From NCBI GenBank assembly GCA_023411615.1, contig JAEYOR010000010.1:1-64000 (forward strand): a stretch of 64,000 bases of DNA. Reading direction: 5' to 3'. Positions 53,015 to 62,611 of the stretch are shown here, in pieces; within the stretch, counting starts at the first letter, position 1, and the number at the start of each line of letters is the position of its first letter. The notes beneath the pieces were generated by a model. That model saw nothing but the letters and a program-made list of their open reading frames with translations. It was not told the DNA's origin and made no database searches. Position numbers and translations under genes: made by a program. The stretch is from Actinomycetes bacterium (lineage in GTDB: Bacteria > Actinomycetota > Actinomycetes > Actinomycetales > Demequinaceae).

Positions 53015-54037
53015 TTATTCCTTCCCGAGCAGGGCCGTCACCAGCGTATCCGGCCCCAGAGCGGTCGACGCCACTCTCTTCGCCCTCAACACGTCCGCCA
53101 TGGTGGTGATTCCAAGGCCGCGGACGGCCCTCAAGCCATCGCCCAGCAATGCGGGGGCGATGTAGATATTGATTTCGTTGACGAGTCCATTATCAATGAA
53201 CGCGGTCAACACCTCACCGCCGCCTTCCACGACGACGGTGCGAACATCTCGCGACCACAAGGCGGAAAGTGCATCAGCGGGACTATGCGTGGCGAGGTGA
53301 ACGGCATTGGAGTCTCGCCATACGCGCGCACCCGTCGTCTCGCGCATTCCCATGACGACGCGAAGCGGCTGATGCGGCGCCAACACACCTTCGGGACGCG
53401 CACTGAGCTCTGGGTCATCGGCCAAGACCGTGCCCGTGCCCACGAGCAAAGCGTCAACCTGCTCGCGAACGCCGTGCGCGTGGTTGCGTGCGACTTCGCC
53501 GGTAATCCAGAAGCTGCTCCCGTCTTGAGCTGCGATAAACCCGTCAAGGGTTTGCGCCCATTTCGCGATGACATACGGGCGGCCGAGCCGCATTGCCGTC
53601 AACCATCGGGAATTGAGTTCCGCAGCCCCAATGTGTGGCGTCAATGCTGCGTCAATGCCCCACTCGCGCAGAGCGGTGCCACCGCCCGTCGCCTGTGGGT
53701 TGGGGTCCTCGACGGCATAGCGCACGCGCTCAACGCCAACCTGAGCGAGGGCTTTGCTGCAGGGGCCCGTGCGACCGGAGTGATGACACGGTTCGAGCGT
53801 GACGTAGGCGATTGCCCCCGCAAGCTGCGCCCCTCGTGCCTGAGCGTCGGCGATTGCGGCGACCTCTGCATGGGGCGTGCCAGCGCCTTCGTGGAAACCT
53901 TCACCCAAGACGGCGCCGTCTTTGTCGGTGAGGACAGCACCGACGCGAGGATTGGGTCCGTAGGCCGGCCCCCGTGCCGCGAGCGATACGGCACGGTCCA
54001 TCGCCTCATGAGGAGAAAGCCGCGGTGCCACCGTCAA
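53015..54037 (-). CDS. ribD: Riboflavin biosynthesis deaminase/reductase
   Basis: Deamination then side-chain reduction of the pyrimidine intermediate. The 340-aa fusion has the zinc deaminase (HAEVAAIADA, EPCHHSGRTGPC) and a reductase domain (VIAKWAQTLDGFIAAQDGSSFWITG, VVVEGGGEVLTAFI). Start is TTG 54037 overlapping the rpe stop; GTG 54031 is an equally good alternative. No FMN riboswitch precedes this operon. Confidence 0.95.
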   Translation of the reverse strand: MTVAPRLSPHEAMDRAVSLAARGPAYGPNPRVGAVLTDKDGAVLGEGFHEGAGTPHAEVAAIADAQARGAQLAGAIAYVTLEPCHHSGRTGPCSKALAQVGVERVRYAVEDPNPQATGGGTALREWGIDAALTPHIGAAELNSRWLTAMRLGRPYVIAKWAQTLDGFIAAQDGSSFWITGEVARNHAHGVREQVDALLVGTGTVLADDPELSARPEGVLAPHQPLRVVMGMRETTGARVWRDSNAVHLATHSPADALSALWSRDVRTVVVEGGGEVLTAFIDNGLVNEINIYIAPALLGDGLRAVRGLGITTMADVLRAKRVASTALGPDTLVTALLGKE

Positions 54038-54684
54038 CCCACCGCCGCGCGCAAAGCGGCAATCGCGTCGGCGCGGTCCTCGTATCCGTAGACCGCAGAA
54101 CCGGCCACGAGGGTGTCTGCACCAGCGCGAACCGCAAGCGGAGCCGTGGCCTCGTTGATGCCACCATCGACCTCAAGCCAGATATCGGTGCCGGCGGAGC
54201 GGGCGGCCTCACGGAGCTCTCCCAGCTTTGGCAGGGTCTCCTCCATGAACTCCTGGCCACCAAAGCCTGGTTCAACCGTCATGACGAGGACCATGTCCAC
54301 GTGACCAATGAGATCAAGGACCGCATCGACGCCGGTACCCGGTTTGATGGCGACAGCCGCACGGGCGCCCGTCGAGCGGATATCGCTCGCAATCATCTTG
54401 GGGTGGGCCGCAGCCTCGACGTGGAAGGTGACCGAAGTCGCGCCCAACTCCGCGTATCGCGGCGCCCAATGGTCAGGGTCCTCAATCATGAGATGGACGT
54501 CGAGAGGGAGGGGCGACACCTCAGCGATTCGCCGCACCACGGGAAGCCCCAGCGTGAGATTGGGAACAAAGTGGCCGTCCATCACATCCACGTGGAGAAG
54601 GTCGGCACTCTGGACGTCCAGAATCTCGGACTCAAGCCGTGCAAAGTCTGCGGACAAGATCGAGGGAGCGATGCGAATGCTCAT
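54034..54684 (-). CDS. rpe: Ribulose-phosphate 3-epimerase
   Basis: Interconverts ribulose 5-phosphate and xylulose 5-phosphate. The 216-aa TIM barrel shows IAPSILSADFARLE, DLLHVDVMDGHFVPNLTLG, VEPGFGGQEF and LEVDGGINEATAP. ATG 54684 is 6 bases after TAGGTT, whose TAG is the rsmB stop. It heads the riboflavin genes and its product is one step from their substrate ribulose 5-phosphate. Confidence 0.97.
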   Translation of the reverse strand: MSIRIAPSILSADFARLESEILDVQSADLLHVDVMDGHFVPNLTLGLPVVRRIAEVSPLPLDVHLMIEDPDHWAPRYAELGATSVTFHVEAAAHPKMIASDIRSTGARAAVAIKPGTGVDAVLDLIGHVDMVLVMTVEPGFGGQEFMEETLPKLGELREAARSAGTDIWLEVDGGINEATAPLAVRAGADTLVAGSAVYGYEDRADAIAALRAAVG

Positions 54685-54690
54685 AGCGAC

Positions 54691-54696
54691 AACCTA
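54691..54696 (-). promoter_or_regulatory. -10 element of leaderless rpe, overlapping the rsmB stop
   Basis: TAGGTT on the minus strand, 6 bases, ATG 54684. The TAG at 54694-54696 is also the rsmB stop codon. Confidence 0.6.
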
Positions 54697-56049
54697 GTCC
54701 CGCTCGCGGTCGCAAAGGAGCGCGATGTACATCGAGTCCGTGCCGTGCTCATGAGTCCACAACTGGACATCGGTGTCATCTCCCCATTCGGATGCCTCAG
54801 TGCCGGTCACCTCAGCGAGCGCGTGCCGCGCGTCGAGAGGTGCGAGTCCTGATTGCTCGACTATGTCCCGCGTCTCGGCTAGCACTGGCGAGCAGGTGAC
54901 ATATGCGATCAGTCCCCCCGGTGAAAGCAGTTCCCTTGCTTTTGAAAGCAGCCGACGCTGCAGCTGGGTTAGTTCCGCCAGATCGTCCTCGGTGCGCCGC
55001 CACCGTGCTTCGGGCCTTCGTCTCAGCGCGCCGAGACCTGTGCAAGGCGCATCGAGAAGGATGCGATCGTATCGTCCGTCATTCCACGTGAGGGCGTCCT
55101 GGTGGTGCACTCGGACAACCCCGCCTGGCACCGCGCGGATGCTGCTGCGCACGAGTTCGGCCCGGTGTTCGTGGAGTTCGAGAGCGTCCACGGACGCGCC
55201 GCGGCTCGCCGCGATGGCACCGAGGAGCGCGGTCTTGCCGCCAGGCCCTGCGCACATGTCGAGCCAGCGCTCGTTGTCGGCAAACGCGCGAGCTGCCGAT
55301 GACGTCAACGCGATGGCCGCCAGTTGGGAGCCCTCGTCCTGGACACCGGCTGACCCTGCCGCGACAGATGGCAGATGCGCCACGTCACCACCGGGTGCCG
55401 TCACCGCAAAGGGCGATAGCCGGGTGGGGATGCCGCCCGACTCCGCGACGAGCTCATCGCGGCTGATGAGACCTGGCCGTGCCGTCAAGGTGACGCGTGC
55501 AGGAGAGTTGTGAGCCTCAAGGAGCGCTTCGAGTTCACTTCCTCGTCCGCGCGCACCAAGGGAGCGTTCGATCTCCTTGACAATCCATACCGGGTGCGAG
55601 GTCCGTGTTGCGATCGACTCGCGACTGTTTCCCGGCGCGACCCGCAACTGCCACGCCTCACGGCTCCGCTCGGTGATACGGCGCATCACCGCATTGACGA
55701 AGCCCCTCGCCTTGCGCGCTCCGCTCGCGACGGCAAGATCAACAGTCTCGGACACGGCCGCGTGAGCTGGTGTATTCATTGTGAGTGCCTGGTGGGCGCC
55801 GAGCCAGAGCACGCCGCGTACGACGGGGTCGAGACTCATCGGATCGCGGCGCGCTGCGGCAGCGATGACCGCGTCATAGAAGCCCTGCATCCTCAGTGAC
55901 CCGTACGCGAGCTCAGTGGCGAAACCGGCGTCTCGTCCTGCGAGCTTCCGGCGTTTCACAATGGCTGGCAATGCGAGATTCGCGTACGCATCCTCACGTG
56001 TCACCGCCATGACACAGTCAAGAGCAGCCAGCCGAGCAGCGTCTGTCAT
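54694..56049 (-). CDS. rsmB: 16S rRNA m5C methyltransferase RsmB/NOL1-family
   Basis: SAM-dependent RNA cytosine-5 methyltransferase. The 451-aa protein has an N-terminal NusB-like domain (about residues 1-140), then a methyltransferase with DMCAGPGGKTALLGAI (SAM site), DAPCTGLGALRRRPEARWRR (catalytic Cys) and YVTCSPVLAET (second Cys). ATG 56049 overlaps the fmt stop. Confidence 0.94.
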   Translation of the reverse strand: MTDAARLAALDCVMAVTREDAYANLALPAIVKRRKLAGRDAGFATELAYGSLRMQGFYDAVIAAAARRDPMSLDPVVRGVLWLGAHQALTMNTPAHAAVSETVDLAVASGARKARGFVNAVMRRITERSREAWQLRVAPGNSRESIATRTSHPVWIVKEIERSLGARGRGSELEALLEAHNSPARVTLTARPGLISRDELVAESGGIPTRLSPFAVTAPGGDVAHLPSVAAGSAGVQDEGSQLAAIALTSSAARAFADNERWLDMCAGPGGKTALLGAIAASRGASVDALELHEHRAELVRSSIRAVPGGVVRVHHQDALTWNDGRYDRILLDAPCTGLGALRRRPEARWRRTEDDLAELTQLQRRLLSKARELLSPGGLIAYVTCSPVLAETRDIVEQSGLAPLDARHALAEVTGTEASEWGDDTDVQLWTHEHGTDSMYIALLCDRERD

Positions 56050-56978
56050 GCCTCACCCAACTGCGCGCCGTCGGGCCAGCGCGCGCCGCGCCACCAATCG
56101 GCGGCGCGAATCTCTCGCTTGCCGGCGGGCTGAATGGTGGTGAGGCGCACCGGGACTGTGCCTGTGCCCACCACCACATCGCCACCAGCTGCGCTGATGA
56201 CGCCTGGCGTCGTTGTCGGCGCTTCAACTGGTTCAACGGGGCCAAGTTTTGCGGCAGAACCGTCAGGAAGTGTCGTCCATGCGCCGGGAGCAGGTGTGTG
56301 CGCACGGATGTGGCGATCAATGACATGTGCGGGCAGGTCCCACCTCACCGACGCGCCGTCCTTGGTGAGTTTTGCGGCGTGGCTCACGCCATCCTCGCCT
56401 TGGGCAACAGGGCGAGCCCGGCCACTGACGAGCGCCTCGAGAGAATCGCGCAAGAGCGGCGCTCCCGCCATGGCAAGGCGTTCGAGCAACTCCCCAGCTG
56501 TGTCACGGGGCCTAATGGTCTCGGTCAATTGGCCGATGACCGGGCCCGTATCGAGGCCCTTATCAATGATGAATGTCGAGGCGCCAGTGACATCGTCTCC
56601 AGCCTCGATCGCTCGCTGGACAGGCGCCGCGCCACGCCACGCAGGGAGGACCGAGAAGTGGAGGTTGACCCACCCATGAGCGACAGCATCGAGAAGTGGC
56701 TGGCGCAGAATCTGCCCGTAGGCGACCACTCCCGCCGCGTCCGCGTCAAGCGCCCTTACGGTTTCGACAAACTGAGGGTCCGACGCCTTGATCGGCGTGG
56801 CGACAGGCAAACCGAGTTCGAGCGCCGCTTCTTTCACCGGGCTGGGGTGAGTGTCCGATCCCCTCTTGCCCCGCGCGTCTGGCTGAGTGACCACAAGCGC
56901 TATCTCATGGCCCGCATCGACGAGTGCGCGTAACGATGGGACAGCAACGTCTGGCGTGCCAGCGAAGATCAAGCGCAT
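56046..56978 (-). CDS. fmt: Methionyl-tRNA formyltransferase
   Basis: Formylates initiator Met-tRNA using 10-formyl-THF. The 310-aa protein shows MRLIFAGTPDVAVPSL, VVAYGQILRQPLLD, VNLHFSVLPAWRGAAPVQRAI with the catalytic Asn-His and a C-terminal OB domain. ATG 56978 lies 7 bases after TACGAT; the first ATG at 56987 is part of that -10. Confidence 0.96.
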   Translation of the reverse strand: MRLIFAGTPDVAVPSLRALVDAGHEIALVVTQPDARGKRGSDTHPSPVKEAALELGLPVATPIKASDPQFVETVRALDADAAGVVAYGQILRQPLLDAVAHGWVNLHFSVLPAWRGAAPVQRAIEAGDDVTGASTFIIDKGLDTGPVIGQLTETIRPRDTAGELLERLAMAGAPLLRDSLEALVSGRARPVAQGEDGVSHAAKLTKDGASVRWDLPAHVIDRHIRAHTPAPGAWTTLPDGSAAKLGPVEPVEAPTTTPGVISAAGGDVVVGTGTVPVRLTTIQPAGKREIRAADWWRGARWPDGAQLGEA

Positions 56979-56985
56979 GCCGTCC

Positions 56986-56991
56986 ATCGTA
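56986..56991 (-). promoter_or_regulatory. -10 element of leaderless fmt
   Basis: TACGAT on the minus strand, 7 bases, ATG 56978. Confidence 0.55.
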
Positions 56992-57023
56992 GGCGCGGAG
57001 GATGGCTCCGACGCCGCGGTTGC

Positions 57024-58928
57024 CTAGCCGCGCATTCCCGGCACAGCGTCGACCCGCATGAACAGTGCCGGCGCCGATGCACGCGATCTCTCGATTGCGA
57101 CGGACCGTATCGCGGCGACCACTTGCGGCATGACACCCCGAGTAGTGAGGAGCCACGCCCCGTCGCCGTCGCGCGACACGTCAATCGGGGCATCGGCACA
57201 CGCGGCGAGTGCCTCGTCGATGGCGTCGGCCCCACCGTCAAGGCGGAGCGCGCGCCGATGGGGCGGCAAACCGAGTTCCGTTCTCTGCGCCAAGTCTCGC
57301 GCGCCGAGATCCCACCCGTCCCAGGCGATCAGCGCTGTTCGAACGTGCTGTGGAAGGTCTCCGACAATGTGTACGTGGCCGCCTTCCGCACGCGAGCGCA
57401 CCAATGCGGCAGCGTTGAGCCAGCGACGAACAGCCTGCACCTCGGCTCCGAGACCTTCGGACACATTCACCCGTGCGCCGACGATCGCGCAGTGCACATA
57501 GCCATCGACGACGGCTGGGAGCGCTCCAGGAGTGGCGACCACCAGACCTTTCGATGGCCCGTGATCGGCGACAGTGCCAGTTGCACCTGACGATTCGACA
57601 ACCGGCACCCCGCTCGCCATACGGCGCAATTGAGCCGCAAGCCGGGATACGCCGAGTCCCACAGGCCGCACGCGGTATCCCCTGCATTCGGGGCAGTGCC
57701 AGCCGGGTGCTTCCGTGCCGCAATCACGACAGCGGGGGGTAGCCGTTGGTCCGGTCGTGCTGAGATCACCGCCGCACGTGGGGCACTCGGCCCACGCATC
57801 GCATCGGGCACACGCAAGGCCTTGGGCATAACCCCCCTGCGGCACGAGAACGGCGGCGATGTCGTCCCGTGCGGCTTCGATGAGGGGCTTCCACACGTTT
57901 GGTGGCATCCAGTGTCGTCCACCACCACCGTAAGCTTGCCTGCTCTCCTCCCCCACAATCTCGATTCGGGACAGTGCCTGGCGCTCAGCGGATGCCTCCA
58001 CTCGCGTTGCGAAGTCATGTTCGACAAGCGCGACAGCGTCGGCACTGAGCACATGGCCCGCGATGAGCAAAGAGCAACCAGACAACTGAGAGCGCATTGC
58101 CGCGACAGTCCGAGCGTGCGGATAGGGCGCCCGCGGCTCCTGCATGAGAGCACTCGCCTCGTCCCAGACGCTCATGTGACGCAAGTGAGGCACTGGCGTC
58201 CATGCCGCATTTCGCGTCCCAATGACGAGAGGCGCGATCCCACGTTGGGCGGCGAGGAACGAGCCGTACCTCACATGCGGGCCGTCCTCGGCGGCAAGGA
58301 CCGCGACCTCGCCGCCGTGACGTGCTGTCCACCGCTTCAAGCCCGCACCGCGAGCGGCGCCGAGAAGTGCGTCGACCGCTCGCGCGTCGGGTGCGACGAT
58401 CACGGCGCTGCCACCGTCGTCGACCGCGGCAAGCGCCGCACCGATGATGGCGTCCGCAGGCAACACCCGCCGGCCCGTGTGCGTCGCGGCCCAGACGCCG
58501 CGTTCGCCAGTCAGTGTCGGGAGACCGAGACCCTGTGCGTATGCGGCAAGGCGAGATACGGCCTCGCCCATCGGCGCGTGACGCGTCCACTCATTCCACG
58601 CAAAGGCCTCAACGGAGGCAGCCCGTGGCACCGCCATGAGCCGAATGACGTCCCATAGCGAGCCACCGTAGCGGGCAGCAATCTCCCGTGCGAGGTCGAT
58701 CGCCACCGGATCAAGCGACGGGATCCGGGCAGCAGACTTGATTGCTTTGACGGCGTGGGGCGAGACGCCGTCGACCACGTCCACGACGAGCCCTGAAGTG
58801 AGGCGTCCGTGGAACGGCACCCGAACTCTCGTGCCGACCTCAACAGCGGTGAGGGCCTCCGGAATCGCGTAGTCGAAGGGCCGGTCGAGGTGCGGTAACG
58901 GGCTGTCGATGACCACCCGCGCAAACAC
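57024..58928 (-). CDS. priA: Probable replication-restart protein PriA, helicase-inactive form
   Basis: A 634-aa PriA homologue. The N-terminal DNA-binding domain (FARVVIDSPLPHLDRPFDYAIPEAL...VRVPFHGRLTSGLVVDV) and the eight zinc cysteines (CARC, CPTC, CRDC, CPEC at about residues 385-430) are intact. The helicase motifs are lost: no GxGKT Walker A, WDEAS in place of DEEH, and no QVAGRAGR motif. This state is known for actinobacterial PriA. GTG 58928 follows metK by 10 bases; the longer frame runs into metK. Confidence 0.9.
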   Translation of the reverse strand: MFARVVIDSPLPHLDRPFDYAIPEALTAVEVGTRVRVPFHGRLTSGLVVDVVDGVSPHAVKAIKSAARIPSLDPVAIDLAREIAARYGGSLWDVIRLMAVPRAASVEAFAWNEWTRHAPMGEAVSRLAAYAQGLGLPTLTGERGVWAATHTGRRVLPADAIIGAALAAVDDGGSAVIVAPDARAVDALLGAARGAGLKRWTARHGGEVAVLAAEDGPHVRYGSFLAAQRGIAPLVIGTRNAAWTPVPHLRHMSVWDEASALMQEPRAPYPHARTVAAMRSQLSGCSLLIAGHVLSADAVALVEHDFATRVEASAERQALSRIEIVGEESRQAYGGGGRHWMPPNVWKPLIEAARDDIAAVLVPQGGYAQGLACARCDAWAECPTCGGDLSTTGPTATPRCRDCGTEAPGWHCPECRGYRVRPVGLGVSRLAAQLRRMASGVPVVESSGATGTVADHGPSKGLVVATPGALPAVVDGYVHCAIVGARVNVSEGLGAEVQAVRRWLNAAALVRSRAEGGHVHIVGDLPQHVRTALIAWDGWDLGARDLAQRTELGLPPHRRALRLDGGADAIDEALAACADAPIDVSRDGDGAWLLTTRGVMPQVVAAIRSVAIERSRASAPALFMRVDAVPGMRG

Positions 58929-58935
58929 GGTGCGT

Positions 58936-58941
58936 GCCCTA
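58936..58941 (-). promoter_or_regulatory. Possible -10 element of priA, overlapping the metK stop
   Basis: TAGGGC on the minus strand, 7 bases, GTG 58928. The last base is not T, so coupling to metK is equally likely. Its TAG is the metK stop. Confidence 0.25.
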
Positions 58942-60102
58942 GACGGCGGCCGCCAAGGCCGCCGCGCGGTCGGTCCGCTCCCATGTGAACTCCGGCAGCT
59001 CTCGCCCAAAGTGACCGTAGGCTGCTGTGGGACGGTAGATCGGGCGTCGCAAATCGAGATCCGTGATGATCGCTGAGGGCCTCAAGTCAAAGACCTCGCG
59101 GATGGCGGCGATGATGCGTTCCGGATCGACCGTGTGAGTCCCGAAGGTCTCCACATAAAGACCAACCGGCTCTGCGACACCAATGGCATACGCGACCTGC
59201 ACCTCACAGCGGGTCGCAAGCCCTGCTGCCACCACATTCTTCGCAACCCAGCGCAGGGCGTATGCAGCTGATCTGTCCACTTTCGAGGGGTCTTTCCCAG
59301 AAAATGCGCCACCGCCGTGGCGGGCCATCCCGCCATAGGTGTCGACGATGATTTTGCGACCAGTCAAGCCCGCATCGCCCTTTGGGCCGCCAATCTCAAA
59401 CCGCCCCGTGGGATTAATGTGCGTGCGGTAATTCGACGAGTCGAGATCAAAACGCGCAAGCACGGGTGTGATGATGTGCCGCGTAATCTCTTCGCGCAGC
59501 GCCCCAGTTTCGAGGTCCTCGTGATGCTGGCTCGATACGACAACTGTGTCGACCTTGACGGGAACGTCCCCGTCATAGCCGATCGTCACTTGCGCTTTGC
59601 CGTCCGGGCGCAAGCCCTCAATGAAGTTCTCTTTGCGGGCCTGTGAGAGACGTTGGGTGAGCGCGTGCGCGATCGCGATGGGAAGGGGCATAAGTTCAGC
59701 GGTTTCTGTGCAGGCGTATCCGAACATGAGGCCCTGATCGCCCGCGCCAAGTTCCTGCCGCTGGGAATCAGTCGCCTGGCTCACTCCCATCCAGATATCC
59801 GGGCTCTGTTCGCCGATCGAAACGGAGACGCCACATGAGTCAGCGTCAAAACCAATAGCCGAGGACGTGTAGCCGATATCCCGCACCACTGTGCGAATGG
59901 TCGACGGGATGTCAACGTACGCGGAGGTTGTCACTTCGCCTGCTACGTGGACAAGCCCGGTGGTCACCATGGTCTCCACCGCCACGCGAGACGAATCATC
60001 TTGTCGAAGCATCTCGTCAAGGATGGCGTCAGAGACCTGATCGCAAATCTTGTCGGGATGACCTTCTGTCACGGACTCGGAGGTAAACAGACGCAACGAC
60101 AT
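58939..60102 (-). CDS. metK: S-adenosylmethionine synthetase
   Basis: Makes SAM from methionine and ATP. The 387-aa protein shows [44 protein letters not shown] and [19 protein letters not shown] 60102 is 7 bases after TATGCT, favouring a leaderless start; the ATG at 60114 overlaps that -10. SAM is also the cofactor for NrdG and RsmB in this window. Confidence 0.97.
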   Translation of the reverse strand: MSLRLFTSESVTEGHPDKICDQVSDAILDEMLRQDDSSRVAVETMVTTGLVHVAGEVTTSAYVDIPSTIRTVVRDIGYTSSAIGFDADSCGVSVSIGEQSPDIWMGVSQATDSQRQELGAGDQGLMFGYACTETAELMPLPIAIAHALTQRLSQARKENFIEGLRPDGKAQVTIGYDGDVPVKVDTVVVSSQHHEDLETGALREEITRHIITPVLARFDLDSSNYRTHINPTGRFEIGGPKGDAGLTGRKIIVDTYGGMARHGGGAFSGKDPSKVDRSAAYALRWVAKNVVAAGLATRCEVQVAYAIGVAEPVGLYVETFGTHTVDPERIIAAIREVFDLRPSAIITDLDLRRPIYRPTAAYGHFGRELPEFTWERTDRAAALAAAV

Positions 60103-60109
60103 GTTTTCC

Positions 60110-60115
60110 AGCATA
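60110..60115 (-). promoter_or_regulatory. -10 element of leaderless metK
   Basis: TATGCT on the minus strand, 7 bases, ATG 60102. Confidence 0.5.
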
Positions 60116-60158
60116 GTGGCGGACACCGACGCACCGAGCGGGCGCTTTCCCGCCGTCG

Positions 60159-61394
60159 TCAGTGATCGCTGCGGTGAGTCACGACGGCGCTCCAGATGGC
60201 GTGGGCCACGCTGAGTTTGCTGCCTTCCGCCGTTGCCACCACGTTCCCGCCGGCGTCAAAGATCGTCACGGTGTTCGGGACATTGCCAAAGCCCAGCGTT
60301 CGTCCCACCGGATTGACGACAAGCAGATCCGCACCTTTACGAATCGCCTTGGCTCTTCCATGGTCAAGTGCTGACGCAGAATCGTCACCAGTTTCCGCCG
60401 CGAAGCCCACCACCGTCTGGGTTTCGCTTCGCGCCGCTACGAGCGAGGCGAGAATGTCCTCATTCTGGACAAGCTCAAGCGTCAGGCCGTCGGTGCCGCT
60501 CTTTTTCAACTTGACGTCGCTGACGCTCGCCGGCCGGTAGTCCGCCACTGCCGCAGCCATCACCACAACGTCGGCATTGGTGGCGGCCCTGCGGACAGCG
60601 TCGGCCATTTCCGCCGTTGTCTCAACCGACACTACTTCGACGCCTTCCCCCGCGGGCAGGAGAGTATTTGCCGCGACCACTGTGACCCGGGCGCCGCGCT
60701 CTCGTGCGGCCTCCGCCAATGCAAAGCCTTGGTGTCCTGACGAACGGTTTCCAAGGAAACGCACGGCATCGATCGGCTCTCGGGTGCCCCCGGCGCTGAT
60801 AACAACTCGTAGACCGTTGAGGTCCCCCCATGGCGAAGGTTGCTGCGTGGGCTCGGTGTCGAGCCCCGTGCGACCGGCGACGGCATACAGCGTGTCAACG
60901 ATGTCTTCCGGCTCAGGCAGCCGCCCGGGCCCGCTGTCCGGGCCAGTCAGGCGCCCAACGGCGGGCTCAATAATGTGGACGCCACGGTTGCGCAGAATGC
61001 GGATGTTTGCCTGTGTCGCGGCGTGCTGCCACATCTCGGTGTGCATGGCAGGAGCGAGAACAACGGGTGCCTTTGTGGCGAGCAACGCGTTGCCAAGGAG
61101 GTCGCGTGCTGCACCGTGCGTGTATGCCGCGACAAAGTCAGCAGTTGCCGGCGCAACCAAAATGATGTCGGCCTGTTGGCCGAGGCGCACGTGCTCGACG
61201 GCGGGAATGTTGTCAAAGGTGTCCGAGGTCGCGGGCTCGCCGCTCAACGCTTCCCACGTCGCCCTGCCGACAAACTCAAGGGCAGCGCGGGTCGGAACAA
61301 CGCGCACGGCGTGTCCGTCCTCTTTGAGGCGGCGGACGACCATGGCGACCTTGTAGGCCGCGATGCCGCCGGTGACCCCCAGCAGCACCTTCAC
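60159..61394 (-). CDS. coaBC: Phosphopantothenoylcysteine decarboxylase / synthase
   Basis: Two steps of coenzyme A synthesis. The 411-aa fusion has an FMN-dependent CoaC half ([12 protein letters not shown], catalytic His in [10 protein letters not shown]) and a CoaB half ([32 protein letters not shown]). GTG 61394 is 3 bases after the rpoZ stop with GAGGAG before it. Confidence 0.96.
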   Translation of the reverse strand: MKVLLGVTGGIAAYKVAMVVRRLKEDGHAVRVVPTRAALEFVGRATWEALSGEPATSDTFDNIPAVEHVRLGQQADIILVAPATADFVAAYTHGAARDLLGNALLATKAPVVLAPAMHTEMWQHAATQANIRILRNRGVHIIEPAVGRLTGPDSGPGRLPEPEDIVDTLYAVAGRTGLDTEPTQQPSPWGDLNGLRVVISAGGTREPIDAVRFLGNRSSGHQGFALAEAARERGARVTVVAANTLLPAGEGVEVVSVETTAEMADAVRRAATNADVVVMAAAVADYRPASVSDVKLKKSGTDGLTLELVQNEDILASLVAARSETQTVVGFAAETGDDSASALDHGRAKAIRKGADLLVVNPVGRTLGFGNVPNTVTIFDAGGNVVATAEGSKLSVAHAIWSAVVTHRSDH

Positions 61395-61397
61395 GGA

Positions 61398-61664
61398 TTA
61401 CTCCTCGCCGGAGTCGAGGATGAGGAGGTTGCCTTCGTTGATCTCACGGAGTGCCACCGACAAAGGCTTGTCAGTGGAGTCAGCCTCGACGAGCGGGCCG
61501 ACGTTCTCGAAATGGCCCTCACCGAGTGCCTCGTAATACGAGTTGATTTGACGAGCGCGCTTTGCGCCGTAGATCACCAGTGCGTACTTGGAGTCGACCT
61601 TGGAGAGCAACTCGTCGATGGGCGGGTTGGTGATGCCCTCGGGATGCGCGATGGTTCCGGCCAC
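61398..61664 (-). CDS. rpoZ: RNA polymerase omega subunit
   Basis: Omega subunit, stabilises beta prime. The 88-aa protein shows [31 protein letters not shown], the family's core. GTG 61664 follows AGGAGG. A possible -10 (TAGACT, 61711-61716) includes the gmk stop TAG. Confidence 0.95.
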   Translation of the reverse strand: MAGTIAHPEGITNPPIDELLSKVDSKYALVIYGAKRARQINSYYEALGEGHFENVGPLVEADSTDKPLSVALREINEGNLLILDSGEE

Positions 61665-61713
61665 GTTTTCCTCCTAGGTCCTGTCCCGCAGCGTGCAGAC
61701 AGCGCGTACAAGT

Positions 61714-62268
61714 CTACCGTGCTGACGCGACGATGCCTTCCAGCTCCGTCACAGCATCGTCAAGCACGTCGTTGACAATGGTCACATCGAACTCAGCGAC
61801 AGCTTTCAGTTCCTCGCGAGCTGTCTCGAGACGACGCGCTCGCTCCGCTTCATCCTCGGTGCCACGGATCGCCAAGCGCTCAATGAGCGCATCGAAAGAC
61901 GGCGGTGCAACGAAGACAAAAAGTGCGTCGGGCATCGTTTCACGCACTTGGCGCGCGCCCTGAAGGTCGATCTCGAGAACGACGGGTACGTCGGCTGAGA
62001 GTCGTTCTTCAACTGGTCGTCGTGGAGTGCCGTAACGGTGCACCCCATGGACAACAGCCCATTCGAGCAACTCACTATCGCTGATCATGCGGTCAAATTC
62101 GTGAGGGCTCACAAAGAAGTAGTGGAAGCCATCCTTCTCGCCTTCGCGAGGGGCCCTGGTGGTAGCGGACACTGACACCCAGATATCGGGACGACGCTGT
62201 CGCAAGGCCTGTACAAGAGTGCCCTTTCCCACTGCTGTGGGTCCGGCCACCACCACCAAACGGCTCAT
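61714..62268 (-). CDS. gmk: Guanylate kinase
   Basis: Phosphorylates GMP/dGMP. The 184-aa enzyme has the P-loop GPTAVGKGT (GPSGVGKGT in many), SATTRAPREGEKDGFHYFFV and a DLQGARQVRE segment. ATG 62268 overlaps the mihF stop. Confidence 0.96.
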   Translation of the reverse strand: MSRLVVVAGPTAVGKGTLVQALRQRRPDIWVSVSATTRAPREGEKDGFHYFFVSPHEFDRMISDSELLEWAVVHGVHRYGTPRRPVEERLSADVPVVLEIDLQGARQVRETMPDALFVFVAPPSFDALIERLAIRGTEDEAERARRLETAREELKAVAEFDVTIVNDVLDDAVTELEGIVASAR

Positions 62269-62579
62269 CGTCGCTCGCGTGCCAGCAAAGCATCCACTTG
62301 GTGCGCGCCAAGACCACGAATACGCCGGGCAGAACTAATGCCGATCTCGTCCATGACGACGGTTGCCCTCTTGGGACCTATGCCCGGCAAGCACTGCAAC
62401 AGGTCGTGAACACGAATGCCTGCAAGGGCGTCGTCTGACTTGGCACGTGCAATGGCGTCGGCAAGCGAGAACTCACCGCGGGACAAACTCTCCTTGAACA
62501 CCCGCCGTGCACTACGCACCGCGGTGGCCTTCACAAGCGCTTGGGCACGCTGCTCTGGTGTCAACTCGGGAGTTGCCAT
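62265..62579 (-). CDS. mihF: Integration host factor, actinobacterial type (mIHF)
   Basis: Nucleoid-associated DNA-binding protein of actinobacteria, unrelated to enterobacterial IHF. The 104-aa protein has the H2TH segment LLQCLPGIGPKRATVVMDEIGISSARRIRGLGAHQ. GAGGTGAC precedes ATG 62579. It overlaps gmk by 4 bases. Confidence 0.95.
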   Translation of the reverse strand: MATPELTPEQRAQALVKATAVRSARRVFKESLSRGEFSLADAIARAKSDDALAGIRVHDLLQCLPGIGPKRATVVMDEIGISSARRIRGLGAHQVDALLARERR

Positions 62580-62611
62580 GTCACCTCCTTGGTCGGGACC
62601 CGTTGCCGGGC

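Noticed and set aside
53015..54691. FMN riboswitch before the riboflavin genes
   Set aside because: rpe starts leaderless and rpe, ribD, ribE, ribBA and ribH follow with overlaps; there is no leader space for the aptamer.
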